Of a DNA stretch of 64,000 nucleotides, positions 38,010 through 46,695 are shown piece by piece (within the stretch, counting starts at the first letter, position 1; the number at the start of each line of letters is the position of its first letter). The position numbers and the translations under genes were made by a program. Under the pieces are notes generated by a model, which was not told where the DNA came from, did not search any database, and was given only the letters and a program-made list of their open reading frames with translations. Origin of the DNA: Pseudotabrizicola alkalilacus (GTDB taxonomy: Bacteria > Pseudomonadota > Alphaproteobacteria > Rhodobacterales > Rhodobacteraceae); the NCBI RefSeq assembly GCF_003443995.1, contig NZ_QWEY01000007.1, forward strand, positions 62,001-126,000, written 5' to 3'.

Positions 38010-38076
38010 TTTCGGTCTGAAAACGGGCAGCTTCGGCTGCCCTTTTTCATTTCCGCCCCCCCGCATTCTACGCGCT

Positions 38077-38403
38077 TTATTCCGGCTTGTGCATGACCAG
38101 AACGGCCGCAAGCGCGAGGCTGACGCCAAGCCCGTCGCGCAGGCCAAAGCTTTCGCGGAACACAAACACGCCCAGCAGGGTCAGCAGGATCAGGGTCGCG
38201 GTGGAATAGAGCACCGCCACCATGGCAAGGCTGTGGGTCTGCATCAGCGCATACCAGGCAATCGCCGGGGTGCCATAGCACAGCGCACCAAGGGCGAACT
38301 GCGCCGAGCGCAGGCCCTGCGGCGACAGCGTTGCCAGTTTGATCAGGTAGTCACCGAAAACGGTCAGCAAGGTCGCAAGCGCGAGCCAGAACAGAGTGGT
38401 CAT
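38077..38403 (-). CDS. Small EamA/DMT-superfamily-like membrane protein
   Basis: The 108-residue product (ATG at 38403) has four transmembrane helices typical of half-size drug/metabolite transporters: TLFWLALATLLTVFGDYLIK, FALGALCYGTPAIAWYALMQ, LAMVAVLYSTATLILLTLLG and LRDGLGVSLALAAVLVMHKP. It may work as a dimer, as small multidrug-resistance proteins do. The substrate is unknown. It stands alone between two tRNA genes. Confidence 0.75.
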   Translation of the reverse strand: MTTLFWLALATLLTVFGDYLIKLATLSPQGLRSAQFALGALCYGTPAIAWYALMQTHSLAMVAVLYSTATLILLTLLGVFVFRESFGLRDGLGVSLALAAVLVMHKPE

Positions 38404-38548
38404 GAGAACCTCTGGAAATGCAGGGTAAAAACGGTCGTTTTGCTGTGGAATATGAAAAAATGGTGCTGACAGCCCCACCTTCTGTCAAGGCAGGCAAACC
38501 TTACCTGCGCAGGGCGATGCGGGGGATTTGGGGTGGGTCGCAGACATG

Positions 38549-38572
38549 AAAAAACCGCCCGAAGGCGGCTTT
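38549..38572 (-). terminator. Rho-independent terminator after tRNA-Tyr
   Basis: On the minus strand CCGCC-TTCG-GGCGG (38568-38555) is followed by TTTTTT. It lies about 30 bp past the tRNA-Tyr 3' end. Confidence 0.85.
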
Positions 38573-38600
38573 CTCGGTTGTCGGTCCCCATCTGGAAAGA

Positions 38601-38684
38601 TGGTGGGTGACCCTGGAATCGAACCAGGCGTGGGTCTCCCCGGCGGAGTTACAGTCCGCTGCCGCACCTTGCAGCTCGTCACCC
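38601..38684 (-). tRNA. tRNA-Tyr (GTA)
   Basis: On the minus strand the acceptor stem pairs GGGTGAC (38684-38678) with GTCACCC (38611-38605), then A and encoded CCA. The anticodon loop in GGACTGTAACTCC has GTA. A long variable arm (class II tRNA) and the T loop GGTTCGATTCC are present. Length is 84 nt. Confidence 0.95.
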
Positions 38685-38810
38685 GACGGGGGCGGAATAC
38701 CCAAGGGGCCGGGGGGCGTCAAGCACCGAATGCAACGCGGGGCCAAGAGTTTCGGCTTGCGCATCCCCCCTGCCCCGCCGCATTCTGCAAAGCCAGAAAC
38801 AATGGGCTGC

Positions 38811-39623
38811 ATGATGAAGACCGGAACCACCAAACCGACCTGGGTGATCGACAAGGAACGCGGCAAGCGGGCTGACGCGAAGGAGACTGTCTGGCTGTTC
38901 GGCCTGCATGCGGTGCGCGACGCGCTGGTCAATCCGGCGCGTGAAAAGCTGCGGCTTGTCTTGACCAAGAACGCGCTCGACAAGCTGGAAGAGGCGGTGG
39001 CGCAATCGGGGATCGAACCCGAGATTGCGGACCCGCGCAAGTTCGACGTGCCGATTGACGACGGCTCGGTGCATCAGGGCGCTGCGATGGAAGTGCGGCC
39101 GCTGAACTGGGGCAAACTGGCCGATGTGGCGATTTCGGGCGCAGGTGCGCCGCTGGTCGTGCTGCTGGACAGGGTGACCGATCCGCATAACGTGGGCGCG
39201 GTGCTGCGCTCGGCCGAGGTGTTCGGCGCGCGGGCAGTGATCGCCCCCCGCCACCATTCGGCCCCGGAGACCGGCGCACTGGCCAAGACCGCCAGCGGAG
39301 CGCTGGAACGCCAGCCCTATCTGCGGGTCGGCAACCTTTCTGATGCGATGCAGGAACTGCGCGACATGGGCTATATCCTGATCGGGCTGGAGGGCGAGGC
39401 GGAGCACACGCTGGAAGGCGCGCTCGATCTGGCCAACAAGCGCCCCATCGCGCTGGTGATGGGGGCCGAGGGGCCGGGCCTGCGCGAGAAAACCCGCGAG
39501 ACCTGCGATTATCTGGCGCGCATTCCCTATACCGGCGCGTTTGGCAGTCTGAACGTGTCCAACGCCGCTGCGGTCTCACTTTATGCCGCCAGCCAGCGGG
39601 TGGTTCACAAAAGCGCGACATGA
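38811..39623 (+). CDS. rlmB: 23S rRNA (guanosine-2'-O-)-methyltransferase RlmB-like
   Basis: This SpoU-family SPOUT methyltransferase probably methylates the 2'-OH of a guanosine in 23S rRNA. The 270-residue product has an N-terminal substrate-binding domain (WLFGLHAVRDALVNPAR..., about 28-100) and the knotted catalytic domain with LLDRVTDPHNVGAVLRSAEVFG, ALVMGAEGPGLREKT and IPYTGAFGSLNVSNAAAVSLY, the three SpoU motifs. Two adjacent ATGs (38811 and 38814) are possible starts, and there is no strong Shine-Dalgarno. A terminator follows at 39715-39747. Confidence 0.9.
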   Translation: MMKTGTTKPTWVIDKERGKRADAKETVWLFGLHAVRDALVNPAREKLRLVLTKNALDKLEEAVAQSGIEPEIADPRKFDVPIDDGSVHQGAAMEVRPLNWGKLADVAISGAGAPLVVLLDRVTDPHNVGAVLRSAEVFGARAVIAPRHHSAPETGALAKTASGALERQPYLRVGNLSDAMQELRDMGYILIGLEGEAEHTLEGALDLANKRPIALVMGAEGPGLREKTRETCDYLARIPYTGAFGSLNVSNAAAVSLYAASQRVVHKSAT

Positions 39624-39714
39624 GCTTTAACGCCGCCTTAAAGTTCCTATCTCAATATGACGAGTTGCGGGTTGGAACTCCCGTTTCTCATTCACTGTCC
39701 CTCGTTCCGCGACT

Positions 39715-39747
39715 GGGCGCCCGGGTTCATCCCCGCGGCGCCTTTTT
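39715..39747 (+). terminator. Terminator-like hairpin downstream of rlmB
   Basis: GGCGCC-type arms (39716-39721 with 39737-39742) with inner GGG/CCC pairs are followed by TTTTT. It lies 30 bp before the CoA-binding protein start, so it separates the two genes. Confidence 0.6.
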
Positions 39748-39776
39748 CTTTGTCCGGCTTTCCTGACAGGTGCCCC

Positions 39777-40199
39777 ATGACCGATGCCGAAGATGCCCGC
39801 CTTGCCGATATTCTGACCCGCAGCCGCACCATCGCGCTGGTGGGCTGGTCGCCCAAGCCCGAACGGCCCAGCCACCGCGTGGCGGCCTATCTCGCGCGGC
39901 AGGGCTATCGGGTGATTCCGGTCAATCCCGGTCAGGCCGGGCAAGTGGCGCTGGGCGAGGTCGTGCGGGCCAGCCTGTCCGAGATCGAGGGGCATGTCGA
40001 CATGGTCGACATCTTTCGCCGGTCGGAAGAGGCGGGCGCGGTGGTGGACGAGGCGCTGGCGCGGTTTCCCGAGCTGGTCTGCGTCTGGATGCAGCTGGGG
40101 GTCGAGGATGAGGACGCAGCGGCACGTGCGCGCGCGCACGGCGTGCAGGTGGTGATGAACCGCTGCCCGGCCATCGAAATCCCGCGGCTGGGGTTGTGA
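39777..40199 (+). CDS. CoA-binding (Rossmann) protein, YccU type
   Basis: The 140-residue product is a stand-alone CoA-binding domain as in succinyl-CoA ligase alpha: IALVGWSPKPERPSHRVAAY (about 18-37) forms the glycine-poor nucleotide loop, followed by YRVIPVNPG, VDMVDIFRRSEEAG and VCVWMQLGVEDEDAA and the terminal NRCPAIEIPRL motif. It probably binds CoA or a CoA ester; its physiological role is not established. The ATG at 39777 has a weak ACAGG upstream. Confidence 0.88.
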   Translation: MTDAEDARLADILTRSRTIALVGWSPKPERPSHRVAAYLARQGYRVIPVNPGQAGQVALGEVVRASLSEIEGHVDMVDIFRRSEEAGAVVDEALARFPELVCVWMQLGVEDEDAAARARAHGVQVVMNRCPAIEIPRLGL

Positions 40200-40201
40200 G
40201 A

Positions 40202-40222
40202 CGATTTTTCTGCGAAAAATCG
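40202..40222. terminator. A/T-flanked bidirectional hairpin between convergent genes
   Basis: CGATTTTTC (40202-40210) and GAAAAATCG (40214-40222) pair perfectly around TGC. It lies between the convergent CoA-binding gene and hisE and has T or A runs within both arms. Confidence 0.6.
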
Positions 40223-40227
40223 GCTGC

Positions 40228-40557
40228 TTACCCGCGCGCGGCTTTCTCGACGATGCCAGAGGTGCCGTCGCGGCGGTCGAGTTCGGCCAAGACATCGGCC
40301 AGCGGCACGTCGCGGGCGGCCAGCATGACCAGCAGGTGGTAAAGCACGTCTGCCGCCTCTGACGCGAGCTTCGCCCGGTCGCCTTTCACCGCTTCGATGA
40401 TCGCCTCGATTGCCTCTTCGCCGAACTTCTCGGCACATTTTTCCGGGCCCTTGGCGAGCAGCTTGGCAGTCCAGCTGGACTCGGGGTCGGCCCCCTTGCG
40501 GGCGGCGATGGTGGCGGCGAGGCGGTCGAGGGTGTGGGGCACGGAGGGGTTGGTCAT
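40228..40557 (-). CDS. hisE: Phosphoribosyl-ATP pyrophosphatase
   Basis: HisE hydrolyses phosphoribosyl-ATP to phosphoribosyl-AMP in histidine synthesis. The 109-residue product is an all-alpha MazG-like enzyme: [41 protein letters not shown] and the metal-binding [27 protein letters not shown]. It overlaps hisF by 4 bp and is the last gene of the his run. Confidence 0.95.
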   Translation of the reverse strand: MTNPSVPHTLDRLAATIAARKGADPESSWTAKLLAKGPEKCAEKFGEEAIEAIIEAVKGDRAKLASEAADVLYHLLVMLAARDVPLADVLAELDRRDGTSGIVEKAARG

Positions 40558-41315
40558 GTCAGCCTCACGGGGATGCCTGCGGCGGCCATGTGGGCCTTGG
40601 CCTGACCGATGGTGAAGGTGCCGAAGTGAAAGATGCTGGCGGCAAGCACGGCAGAGGCGTGGCCTTCGGTCACCCCATCAACCAGATGATCAAGCGTGCC
40701 GACGCCGCCGGAGGCGATGACCGGGATACTGACGGCATCGGCAATGGCGCGGGTCAGGGGCAGGTTGTAGCCGCCCTTGGTGCCGTCGCGGTCCATCGAG
40801 GTGAGCAGGATCTCCCCCGCGCCTTTGGCCGCGACGGTGCGGGCAAAGGCGACCGCGTCGATGCCGGTGGGTTTGCGGCCGCCATGGGTGAAAATCTCCC
40901 ATTTGCCGGGGGCGACGGTCTTGGCGTCGATGGCAACCACGATGCACTGGCTGCCGAACCGGTCTGCCGCTTCGGCCACCACATCGGGATTGGCGACGGC
41001 GGCGGAGTTGAAGCTGACCTTGTCGGCCCCGGCCAGCAGCAGTGCGCGCACGTCGTGATGCGTGCGCACGCCGCCGCCAACGGTCAGCGGCATGAAGCAT
41101 TGCTCGGCGGTGCGGGTGACCAGATCGAACATGGTGCCGCGATTTTCGTGCGTGGCGTGGATGTCGAGAAAGGTCAGCTCATCCGCCCCCGCCGCATCAT
41201 AGGCGCGCGCGGCCTCGACCGGATCGCCCGCGTCGATCAGGTTGACGAAGTTCACGCCCTTGACCACGCGGCCATCGGCGACATCAAGGCATGGGATGAT
41301 GCGGATTTTCAGCAT
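40554..41315 (-). CDS. hisF: Imidazole glycerol phosphate synthase subunit HisF
   Basis: HisF is the cyclase subunit of IGP synthase and uses ammonia from HisH. The 253-residue TIM barrel begins [20 protein letters not shown], with the catalytic Asp11 in CLDV, and has [25 protein letters not shown], the second catalytic aspartate in [14 protein letters not shown], and [16 protein letters not shown]. It is separated from hisA by 91 bp containing a repeat copy. Confidence 0.97.
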   Translation of the reverse strand: MLKIRIIPCLDVADGRVVKGVNFVNLIDAGDPVEAARAYDAAGADELTFLDIHATHENRGTMFDLVTRTAEQCFMPLTVGGGVRTHHDVRALLLAGADKVSFNSAAVANPDVVAEAADRFGSQCIVVAIDAKTVAPGKWEIFTHGGRKPTGIDAVAFARTVAAKGAGEILLTSMDRDGTKGGYNLPLTRAIADAVSIPVIASGGVGTLDHLVDGVTEGHASAVLAASIFHFGTFTIGQAKAHMAAAGIPVRLT

Positions 41316-41350
41316 ATGCGGACCCTAGCGCGTGTGGTTGGGCGGGGAAA

Positions 41351-41407
41351 GGGGGGCGCTGCCCCCCGCGCTATGCGCTCCCCCCGGAGTATTTGGAAAG
41401 CAGCAAT
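41351..41407 (+). repeat. Dispersed repeat, copy 7
   Basis: A GGGGGGCGCTGCCCCCC hairpin (41351-41367) is followed by GCGCTCCCCCCGGAGTATTT and GGAAAGCAGCAAT. The last base overlaps the hisA stop codon, so the hisA transcript reads TGATTGCTGC directly into the repeat. Confidence 0.75.
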
Positions 41408-42126
41408 CAGGATTTCAGGGCTTTGAGGGCGGTGGCGAGGTCGATGGCCCCGTCGTAGAGGGCGCGGCCGGAAATGGCCCCGGCGATGACGCCGGTTGCC
41501 TGGAGCGCGGTGAGGTCGGCCATCGATGAGACGCCGCCGCTGGCGATCACCGGAATGGTGACGGCGCGCGCCAAAGCCTCTGTCGCGGCGATGTTGGGGC
41601 CCTGCATCGCGCCGTCGCGGTCGATGTCGGTGTAGATCAGCGCGGCGACGCCGGCATCTTCAAAGCTGCGGGCCAGATCGGTGGCCTGCACGGTGGTCTC
41701 CGTGGCCCAGCCTTTGGTGGCGACAAAGCCCTTGCGGGCGTCGATGCCGACGGCGACCTGACTGGGAAAGGCGCGGGCGGCCTGCTTCACCAGATCAGGA
41801 TTTTCGACCGCCACGGTGCCGAGGATGACACGGGCGAGGCCCTTTGACAGCCACATCTCGATCGTGGCCATGTCGCGGATGCCGCCGCCGAGCTGGGCGG
41901 GCACGCTGATGCGCGCGAGGATCGCCTCGACCGCCGCCGCGTTGACCGGCTGGCCTGCAAACGCACCGTTGAGGTCAACAAGGTGCAGCCAGTCGCAGCC
42001 TGCGGCCTCGAACGTCGCGGCCTGTGTCGCCGGGTCATCGCCAAAGACGGTGGCAGCGGACATCTCGCCGCGCAGCAGGCGCACGCATTGGCCGTCTTTC
42101 AGGTCGATCGCGGGATAGAGGATCAT
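41407..42126 (-). CDS. hisA: Phosphoribosylformimino-AICAR ribotide isomerase
   Basis: HisA catalyses the Amadori rearrangement of ProFAR to PRFAR. The start is the ATG at 42126 with AAAGGG upstream, giving 239 residues and the standard N-terminus [18 protein letters not shown], with the catalytic aspartate in AIDL. Further motifs are [26 protein letters not shown], the second aspartate in [14 protein letters not shown], and [13 protein letters not shown]. It is divergent from the DUF2147 gene. Confidence 0.96.
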   Translation of the reverse strand: MILYPAIDLKDGQCVRLLRGEMSAATVFGDDPATQAATFEAAGCDWLHLVDLNGAFAGQPVNAAAVEAILARISVPAQLGGGIRDMATIEMWLSKGLARVILGTVAVENPDLVKQAARAFPSQVAVGIDARKGFVATKGWATETTVQATDLARSFEDAGVAALIYTDIDRDGAMQGPNIAATEALARAVTIPVIASGGVSSMADLTALQATGVIAGAISGRALYDGAIDLATALKALKS

Positions 42127-42261
42127 GGCACACCCTTTCTGGCTTTGCCCCCCTTTGGCATGGCAGACGCGCGATGCCAAGAGGCGCGCGACCCCACGTC
42201 ATGCTTGCAAGGATGGGGGTGGATTGCGGATGCTTTGTGCAGCTTCAGGGAGGAGCCCGGA

Positions 42262-42663
42262 ATGAACAGATTCGCGCAACGGGTGGCACTGGCTGCCGCC
42301 ATGATTTTCACCGCTTCCACCGCCTTTGCCGATCCGGCAGTCGGCATCTGGAAGACCAAGCCGGATGACAACGGCAATTTTGGCCATGTGCAGGTGCAGG
42401 CCTGCGGCGCTGCCGTTTGCGGCACGCTGGTCAAGGCCTTTGACGGGGCTGGCAAGGAGATCAAATCCGCCAATGTCGGCAAGCGGATCATCTGGGATAT
42501 GCAGGCCAAAGGCGGTGGCGCTTACGGCGATGGCAAGGTCTGGTCGCCGGATCGCAACAAGACCTACAACGCCAAGATGGTGTTGCAGGGCAATGGTCTG
42601 GCGATTTCCGGCTGTGTGCTGGGGATCTGCCGTGATGGCGGCACCTGGAGCCGGGTGAAGTAA
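42262..42663 (+). CDS. DUF2147 secreted protein
   Basis: The 133-residue product has a signal peptide (about 1-23, FAQRVALAAAMIFTASTAFA, cleavage near AFA-DP) and a DUF2147 domain with VGIWKTKPDDNGNFGHVQV, IIWDMQAKGGGAYGDGKVWSPDRNKTYNAKM and a C-terminal GTWSRVK. The domain is a small beta-rich, probably periplasmic, lipocalin-like fold. Two Cys pairs (CGAAVC and CVLGIC) could form disulfides. The gene lies on the opposite strand in the middle of the his genes, with AGGGAGGAG upstream. Function is unknown. Confidence 0.85.
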   Translation: MNRFAQRVALAAAMIFTASTAFADPAVGIWKTKPDDNGNFGHVQVQACGAAVCGTLVKAFDGAGKEIKSANVGKRIIWDMQAKGGGAYGDGKVWSPDRNKTYNAKMVLQGNGLAISGCVLGICRDGGTWSRVK

Positions 42664-42684
42664 GCAGATTTCGGGTTTGACAAT

Positions 42685-42720
42685 GGGCGCAGGGCAAAGA
42701 GGAGTGCCTGCGCCTTCTTG
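42685..42720. terminator. Terminator between DUF2147 and glsA
   Basis: GGCGCAGG (42686-42693) pairs with CCTGCGCC (42707-42714), followed by TTCTTGTGTT. It lies between convergent genes. Confidence 0.7.
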
Positions 42721-42731
42721 TGTTATGAAGG

Positions 42732-43661
42732 TCAGCCGAACACTGACCAGCCGGTGGCGCGGCCGAGGTGTTCCATTGCCTCGGCCCCGAGTTTGGAATT
42801 GCCCTGCGCGTTGAGGCCGGGGGACCAGACCGCGATGCTGGCACGTCCCGGGGCGATGGCGAGGATGCCGCCGCCGACCCCGGATTTTCCCGGCAGGCCA
42901 ACGCGATAGGCGAAATCGCCCGAGGCGTCGTAATGGCCGCAGGTCAACATCAGTGCGTTGATCCGGCGGATGCGCGACGGCGAGACGGGGCGCGGGCAAC
43001 CGGGCAGCCCTGCCAGAAAGCGCCCGGCGCGGGCGAGTTGCACGCAGGACATTTCCACCGCGCATTGGTGGCAATAGGTGCCGATGGTCAGCGCGGTGGG
43101 GTTTTGCAGATTGCCATGGGCGGCCATGAACTCGGCGAGGGCCGTATTGCGGTGCGCATGGGCGAGCTCAGAGGCGGCGACCGATTTGTCGATGTGGATG
43201 TTGTCATCCTCGGCCGCCATGCGCAGGAATTGCAGCAGTTCGGCCAGCACGTCGCGGGGTTGCAGACCCTGCAGGATCGCATCGGTGACGGCGATGGCCC
43301 CGGCGTTGATGAAGGGATTGCGCGGGATGCCGCGGTCGTGTTCGAGCGAGACGATGGAGTTGAATGCGGCCCCCGAGGGTTCGCGCCCGACCCGCTGCCA
43401 CAGCGCATCGCCAAGCCGGCCAAGGGCAATGGCAAGGGTAAAGACCTTGGAGATTGACTGGATCGAGAACGGGGTGGCGGCGTCGCCGGCGCTCAGCTGC
43501 TGGCCATCCGGCAGGCACAGCGCGATGCCGAACTGATCCGGGCTGACGCGACCCAGCTCGGGGATATAGGTGGCGGGCTGGCCGCGATCGGTCGCAGCCG
43601 CCATGGAATGTGCGATTTCGTCAAGGATCAGCTGCAAATCAGCCGGGTTTACGGTTTCCAT
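42732..43661 (-). CDS. glsA: Glutaminase
   Basis: GlsA is a serine-dependent glutaminase that converts glutamine to glutamate and ammonia. The 309-residue product is typical in length and shows the beta-lactamase-like fold motifs: [16 protein letters not shown] with the catalytic Ser-x-x-Lys (SISK, about residues 67-70), [16 protein letters not shown]-type loops and the C-terminal [29 protein letters not shown]. Its start overlaps the end of hisH by 13 bp, so it is translated from the his transcript. A glutaminase here, next to the glutamine amidotransferase HisH, is unusual. Confidence 0.95.
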   Translation of the reverse strand: METVNPADLQLILDEIAHSMAAATDRGQPATYIPELGRVSPDQFGIALCLPDGQQLSAGDAATPFSIQSISKVFTLAIALGRLGDALWQRVGREPSGAAFNSIVSLEHDRGIPRNPFINAGAIAVTDAILQGLQPRDVLAELLQFLRMAAEDDNIHIDKSVAASELAHAHRNTALAEFMAAHGNLQNPTALTIGTYCHQCAVEMSCVQLARAGRFLAGLPGCPRPVSPSRIRRINALMLTCGHYDASGDFAYRVGLPGKSGVGGGILAIAPGRASIAVWSPGLNAQGNSKLGAEAMEHLGRATGWSVFG

Positions 43662-44287
43662 TGCAGAAAATTGGCAATGAGGCGCAGGCCGGTGGCTTGC
43701 GACTTTTCCGGGTGGAACTGGGTGCCGACCATGGTGCCGCGCCCGATGATGGCGGTGACATCGCCCGCGTAATCGACATGGGCCAGCCGCTGCGCCGGAT
43801 GGGTGACGCGGAAGTGATAGGAGTGGACGAAATAAGCGTGATCGCCGGTCTCGATCCCCGCCAGCACCGGATGGGGGTTGTCGATCACCAGATCGTTCCA
43901 GCCCATATGCGGGACTTTCAGGCCCGGATCGGCGGGGGTGATCTTTACCACCTCGCCCGGCACCCAGTCAAAGCCGCGTGTCTCACTGTATTCGCGGCCC
44001 CAGCTCGCCATCATCTGCATGCCGACGCAGATGCCGAGGAAAGGCCGGGCCTTGTGGGTCACCGCCTCTTCGATCGCCTCGAACAATCCGCCGACATCGC
44101 CCAGCGCCCGGCGGCAAGCCGGGAAAGCGCCGTCGCCGGGCAACACGATGCGGTCGGCGCGGGCGACATCCTCGGGGCGCGAGGTCACGAGGATCTCGCC
44201 ACCACCGGTCTCTGCCGCCATGCGCTGGAACGCCTTTTCGGCGGAGTGCAGGTTGCCGCTATCGTAATCGACGAGGACGGTGAGCAT
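43649..44287 (-). CDS. hisH: Imidazole glycerol phosphate synthase subunit HisH
   Basis: HisH is the glutamine amidotransferase subunit that feeds ammonia to HisF. The 212-residue class I amidotransferase begins [20 protein letters not shown], has [19 protein letters not shown], the nucleophile Cys in [11 protein letters not shown] (about residue 90), and the catalytic His/Glu pair in [10 protein letters not shown] near the C-terminus. It overlaps glsA by 13 bp and follows hisB by 70 bp that include a repeat copy. Confidence 0.96.
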   Translation of the reverse strand: MLTVLVDYDSGNLHSAEKAFQRMAAETGGGEILVTSRPEDVARADRIVLPGDGAFPACRRALGDVGGLFEAIEEAVTHKARPFLGICVGMQMMASWGREYSETRGFDWVPGEVVKITPADPGLKVPHMGWNDLVIDNPHPVLAGIETGDHAYFVHSYHFRVTHPAQRLAHVDYAGDVTAIIGRGTMVGTQFHPEKSQATGLRLIANFLQWKP

Positions 44288-44321
44288 GATCCTGGGCCCT
44301 TGCGCCCGGCGGGACTGTGGG

Positions 44322-44356
44322 AGCCTCCGGCGGGGATATTTGAAGACAGAAAATGG
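44322..44356 (+). repeat. Dispersed repeat, copy 8 (ACAGAAAATG tail)
   Basis: GCCTCCGGCGGGGATATTTG followed by AAGACAGAAAATGGG abuts the hisB stop codon at 44358. It joins the head of the GCAGCAAT subtype to the tail of the other subtype. Confidence 0.65.
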
Positions 44357-44357
44357 G

Positions 44358-44945
44358 TTAGAGCGCGCCTTTGGTCGAGGGCAGCTGGCCCGCCATGCGG
44401 GGATCGGGTTCGACCGCCATGCGTAGAGCGCGGGCGACGGATTTGAAGGCGGCCTCGGCGATGTGGTGGCTGTTCAGCCCGTGGATGCGGTCGACATGCA
44501 GGGTGATGCCGCCATGTGTGGCAAAGGCCTGAAAGAACTCGCGCACCAGCTCGCTATCAAAGGTGCCGATCTTGGCAGTCGGAAAATCCACGTTCCAGAC
44601 GAGGAACGGCCGCGCCGACAGGTCGAGCGCGCAGGAGATCTGGGTGTCATCCATGGCGAGCGCGAAGTGACCGTAGCGGCGGATGCCGGTCTTGTCGCCA
44701 AGCGCGCGGGTCAGCGCCTGACCCAGCGCGATGCCGCAATCCTCGACCGTGTGGTGGTCGTCGATGTGCAGGTCGCCCTTGGCGCGCAGGGTGATATCGA
44801 TCAGGGAATGGCGGGCAAGCTGGTCGAGCATGTGGTCGAAAAAGCCGACGCCGGTGTTCACATCATACTGGCCGGTGCCGTCGAGGTTGATCGCGACGGT
44901 GATCCCGGTCTCGGCGGTCTGGCGGGTGATTTCGGCGGTGCGCAT
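44358..44945 (-). CDS. hisB: Imidazoleglycerol-phosphate dehydratase
   Basis: HisB (monofunctional form) dehydrates IGP to imidazole acetol phosphate using manganese. The 195-residue product has the duplicated metal-binding motifs: [14 protein letters not shown] and [20 protein letters not shown] in the first half, and [19 protein letters not shown] near the C-terminus. It is the first gene of this his run; hisD and other steps are not in the window. Confidence 0.96.
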   Translation of the reverse strand: MRTAEITRQTAETGITVAINLDGTGQYDVNTGVGFFDHMLDQLARHSLIDITLRAKGDLHIDDHHTVEDCGIALGQALTRALGDKTGIRRYGHFALAMDDTQISCALDLSARPFLVWNVDFPTAKIGTFDSELVREFFQAFATHGGITLHVDRIHGLNSHHIAEAAFKSVARALRMAVEPDPRMAGQLPSTKGAL

Positions 44946-44975
44946 CGGCGTGCCCTCGCGTTTGGGTTCGCGGCC

Positions 44976-45845
44976 TTATAGGGCGGCGCGGGCGCGATGG
45001 GAAGCGATCAGCGCGGCGCAGGCCAGCATCAGCCCCGAGACCGTGGCGATCATGCCAGAGGCCGAAAGCGTGAAGGGCAGCCCCGCCCAGAGCGGCGCAT
45101 AGCCGGCAAGGATATAGCCGAGCAGCGCCGAGGCGACGGCGAAGCCGAGCGAGGCCATGAGCTGCGACGGCAGCGTCCGCGTCAGCAGCCGGGCCGAGGC
45201 GGCGGGGCAGATCAGCATGGCGATGGTGAGAATCGAGCCGACAGCCTGAAACGCCGCGACAGCGGCGAGCGCGGTGGCTGCGGTCAGGCCAGCGCGCAGC
45301 CAGGCCACCGGGATGCCCTGGGTCTGCGCGAACACCGGATCGAAGGTGGCGAGCACCAAGGGCCGCCAGACCAGCCGCAGCGCCAGACCCAGCCCCGCCG
45401 CGATCAGCGCCAGGCGCCAGAGCTCGGGCGGGGCGGCCCCCAGCCAGATCAGGCTTTCCAGATTGCCATAGAGCGCGTGTTCGACATCAAGGTGCACGCC
45501 CGAGGTGCCGGTGGTTTCCAACAGCACCACACCCAGCGCGAACATCGCGGTGAAGACCACGGCCATCGCCGCCCCCGGCTCCATCTGCGCGCGGCGGGTG
45601 ACGAATTCGATCAGCAGGGCCGAGAGACCTGCGGCGGCAAGGGCCCCTGCCCCCATCACCACGCCGCTGCCCGATCCGGTCAGCAGGAAGGCGGCGACAA
45701 TGCCCGGCAGCACCACATGGCTCATCGCGTCGCCCAGCATGGCGCGGCGCGACAGCAAGAGGAAATTTCCGGGCAACACGCAGGCGACAGCGGCAAGCGA
45801 GGCGATCACCATCGGCGGCAGCGAGAGATAGAGGAATTCATCCAT
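44976..45845 (-). CDS. Metal (Mn/Fe-type) ABC transporter permease, second
   Basis: This 289-residue integral membrane protein belongs to the ABC-3 (ZnuB/MntB/TroD) permease family and has about eight transmembrane helices. The start FLYLSLPPMVIASLAAVACVLPGNFLLLSRRAMLGDAMSHVVLPGI carries the DAMSH motif typical of the family. It overlaps the preceding permease gene by 8 bp and is the last gene of the importer. Two different permeases in one operon fit a TroCD/SitCD-type heterodimer for Mn2+ or Fe2+ rather than a ZnuB homodimer. Confidence 0.9.
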   Translation of the reverse strand: MDEFLYLSLPPMVIASLAAVACVLPGNFLLLSRRAMLGDAMSHVVLPGIVAAFLLTGSGSGVVMGAGALAAAGLSALLIEFVTRRAQMEPGAAMAVVFTAMFALGVVLLETTGTSGVHLDVEHALYGNLESLIWLGAAPPELWRLALIAAGLGLALRLVWRPLVLATFDPVFAQTQGIPVAWLRAGLTAATALAAVAAFQAVGSILTIAMLICPAASARLLTRTLPSQLMASLGFAVASALLGYILAGYAPLWAGLPFTLSASGMIATVSGLMLACAALIASHRARAAL

Positions 45846-46695
45846 CGCGGTGCCCCCGGATCAGCAGCGTGAGCGCAAAGACGCCCGCCGCCAGCAGCAC
45901 GATGACCGGGCCGGTGGGCAGGTCGGGCACCGAGGCCGAGATCGCGGCCCCCACATAGCCACAGGCGGCCCCGATCAGCGCCGAAAGCGTGGCGGTGCCG
46001 GTGACGGTCGTGCTCCACATCCGGGCGGTGACGGCAGGGGTGACCAGCAGGGCCACGATCAGGATCAGGCCGGTCACGTTCAGCCCGACCAGCACGACAG
46101 CCAGCACCAGCGCCATCAGTGCCGCATCCATCCGGCGCGGGTTGACGCCCATCATGCTTGCATGCAGCGGGTCAAAGGCGACCATGGCGAGGGGGCGACG
46201 CAGCGCCCAGAGGGCCAGGCTGACCGCCAGACCGCCAAAGCCGATCACCAGCGCGTCGGCACGCAGCATTCCGGCAGTGGAGCCCAAGAGCACGGATTCC
46301 AACCCTGCCGGGCGGCCGGTGCCAAGGCCTTGGATCAGCGTGAGAATGACAATGCCCGCGCCGTAAAAGCTGGCCAGCACCGCGCCGGTGGCGGCATCTT
46401 CGTGCATCTGGCGCGCCAGCCGCTGCACCGCCCACAGGCCCGCCCCAGCGGTGAGGGCTGCACCCAGCATCAGCCCCGGCAGAAAGCGGCCATCGCCGCC
46501 CAAGCTCACCATCGCCAGAAAGGCCAGCCCGATTCCCGGCAATGTGGCATGGGCCATCGCATCCGACATCAGCGCCCGGCGGCGCAGGGTCAGGAACGCC
46601 CCCGCCGCCCCCGCAGCTGCGCCAAGGAGCGCAGCCCCGAGGCTGACCAGAACGGAGTTGTACCCGCCTTGCAGCATCAGGGCCTGCCAGATCAT
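45838..46695 (-). CDS. Metal (Mn/Fe-type) ABC transporter permease, first
   Basis: This is the other ABC-3 family permease (285 residues, about eight helices). The N-terminal segment has FLTLRRRALMSDAMAHATLPGIG, with the DAMAH motif matching the partner's DAMSH. Helices such as LVLAVVLVGLNVTGLILIVALLVTPAV follow the family pattern. It overlaps the ATPase gene by 4 bp and the next permease by 8 bp, which fits a tightly coupled SitC/TroC-like gene. Confidence 0.9.
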   Translation of the reverse strand: MIWQALMLQGGYNSVLVSLGAALLGAAAGAAGAFLTLRRRALMSDAMAHATLPGIGLAFLAMVSLGGDGRFLPGLMLGAALTAGAGLWAVQRLARQMHEDAATGAVLASFYGAGIVILTLIQGLGTGRPAGLESVLLGSTAGMLRADALVIGFGGLAVSLALWALRRPLAMVAFDPLHASMMGVNPRRMDAALMALVLAVVLVGLNVTGLILIVALLVTPAVTARMWSTTVTGTATLSALIGAACGYVGAAISASVPDLPTGPVIVLLAAGVFALTLLIRGHRDG

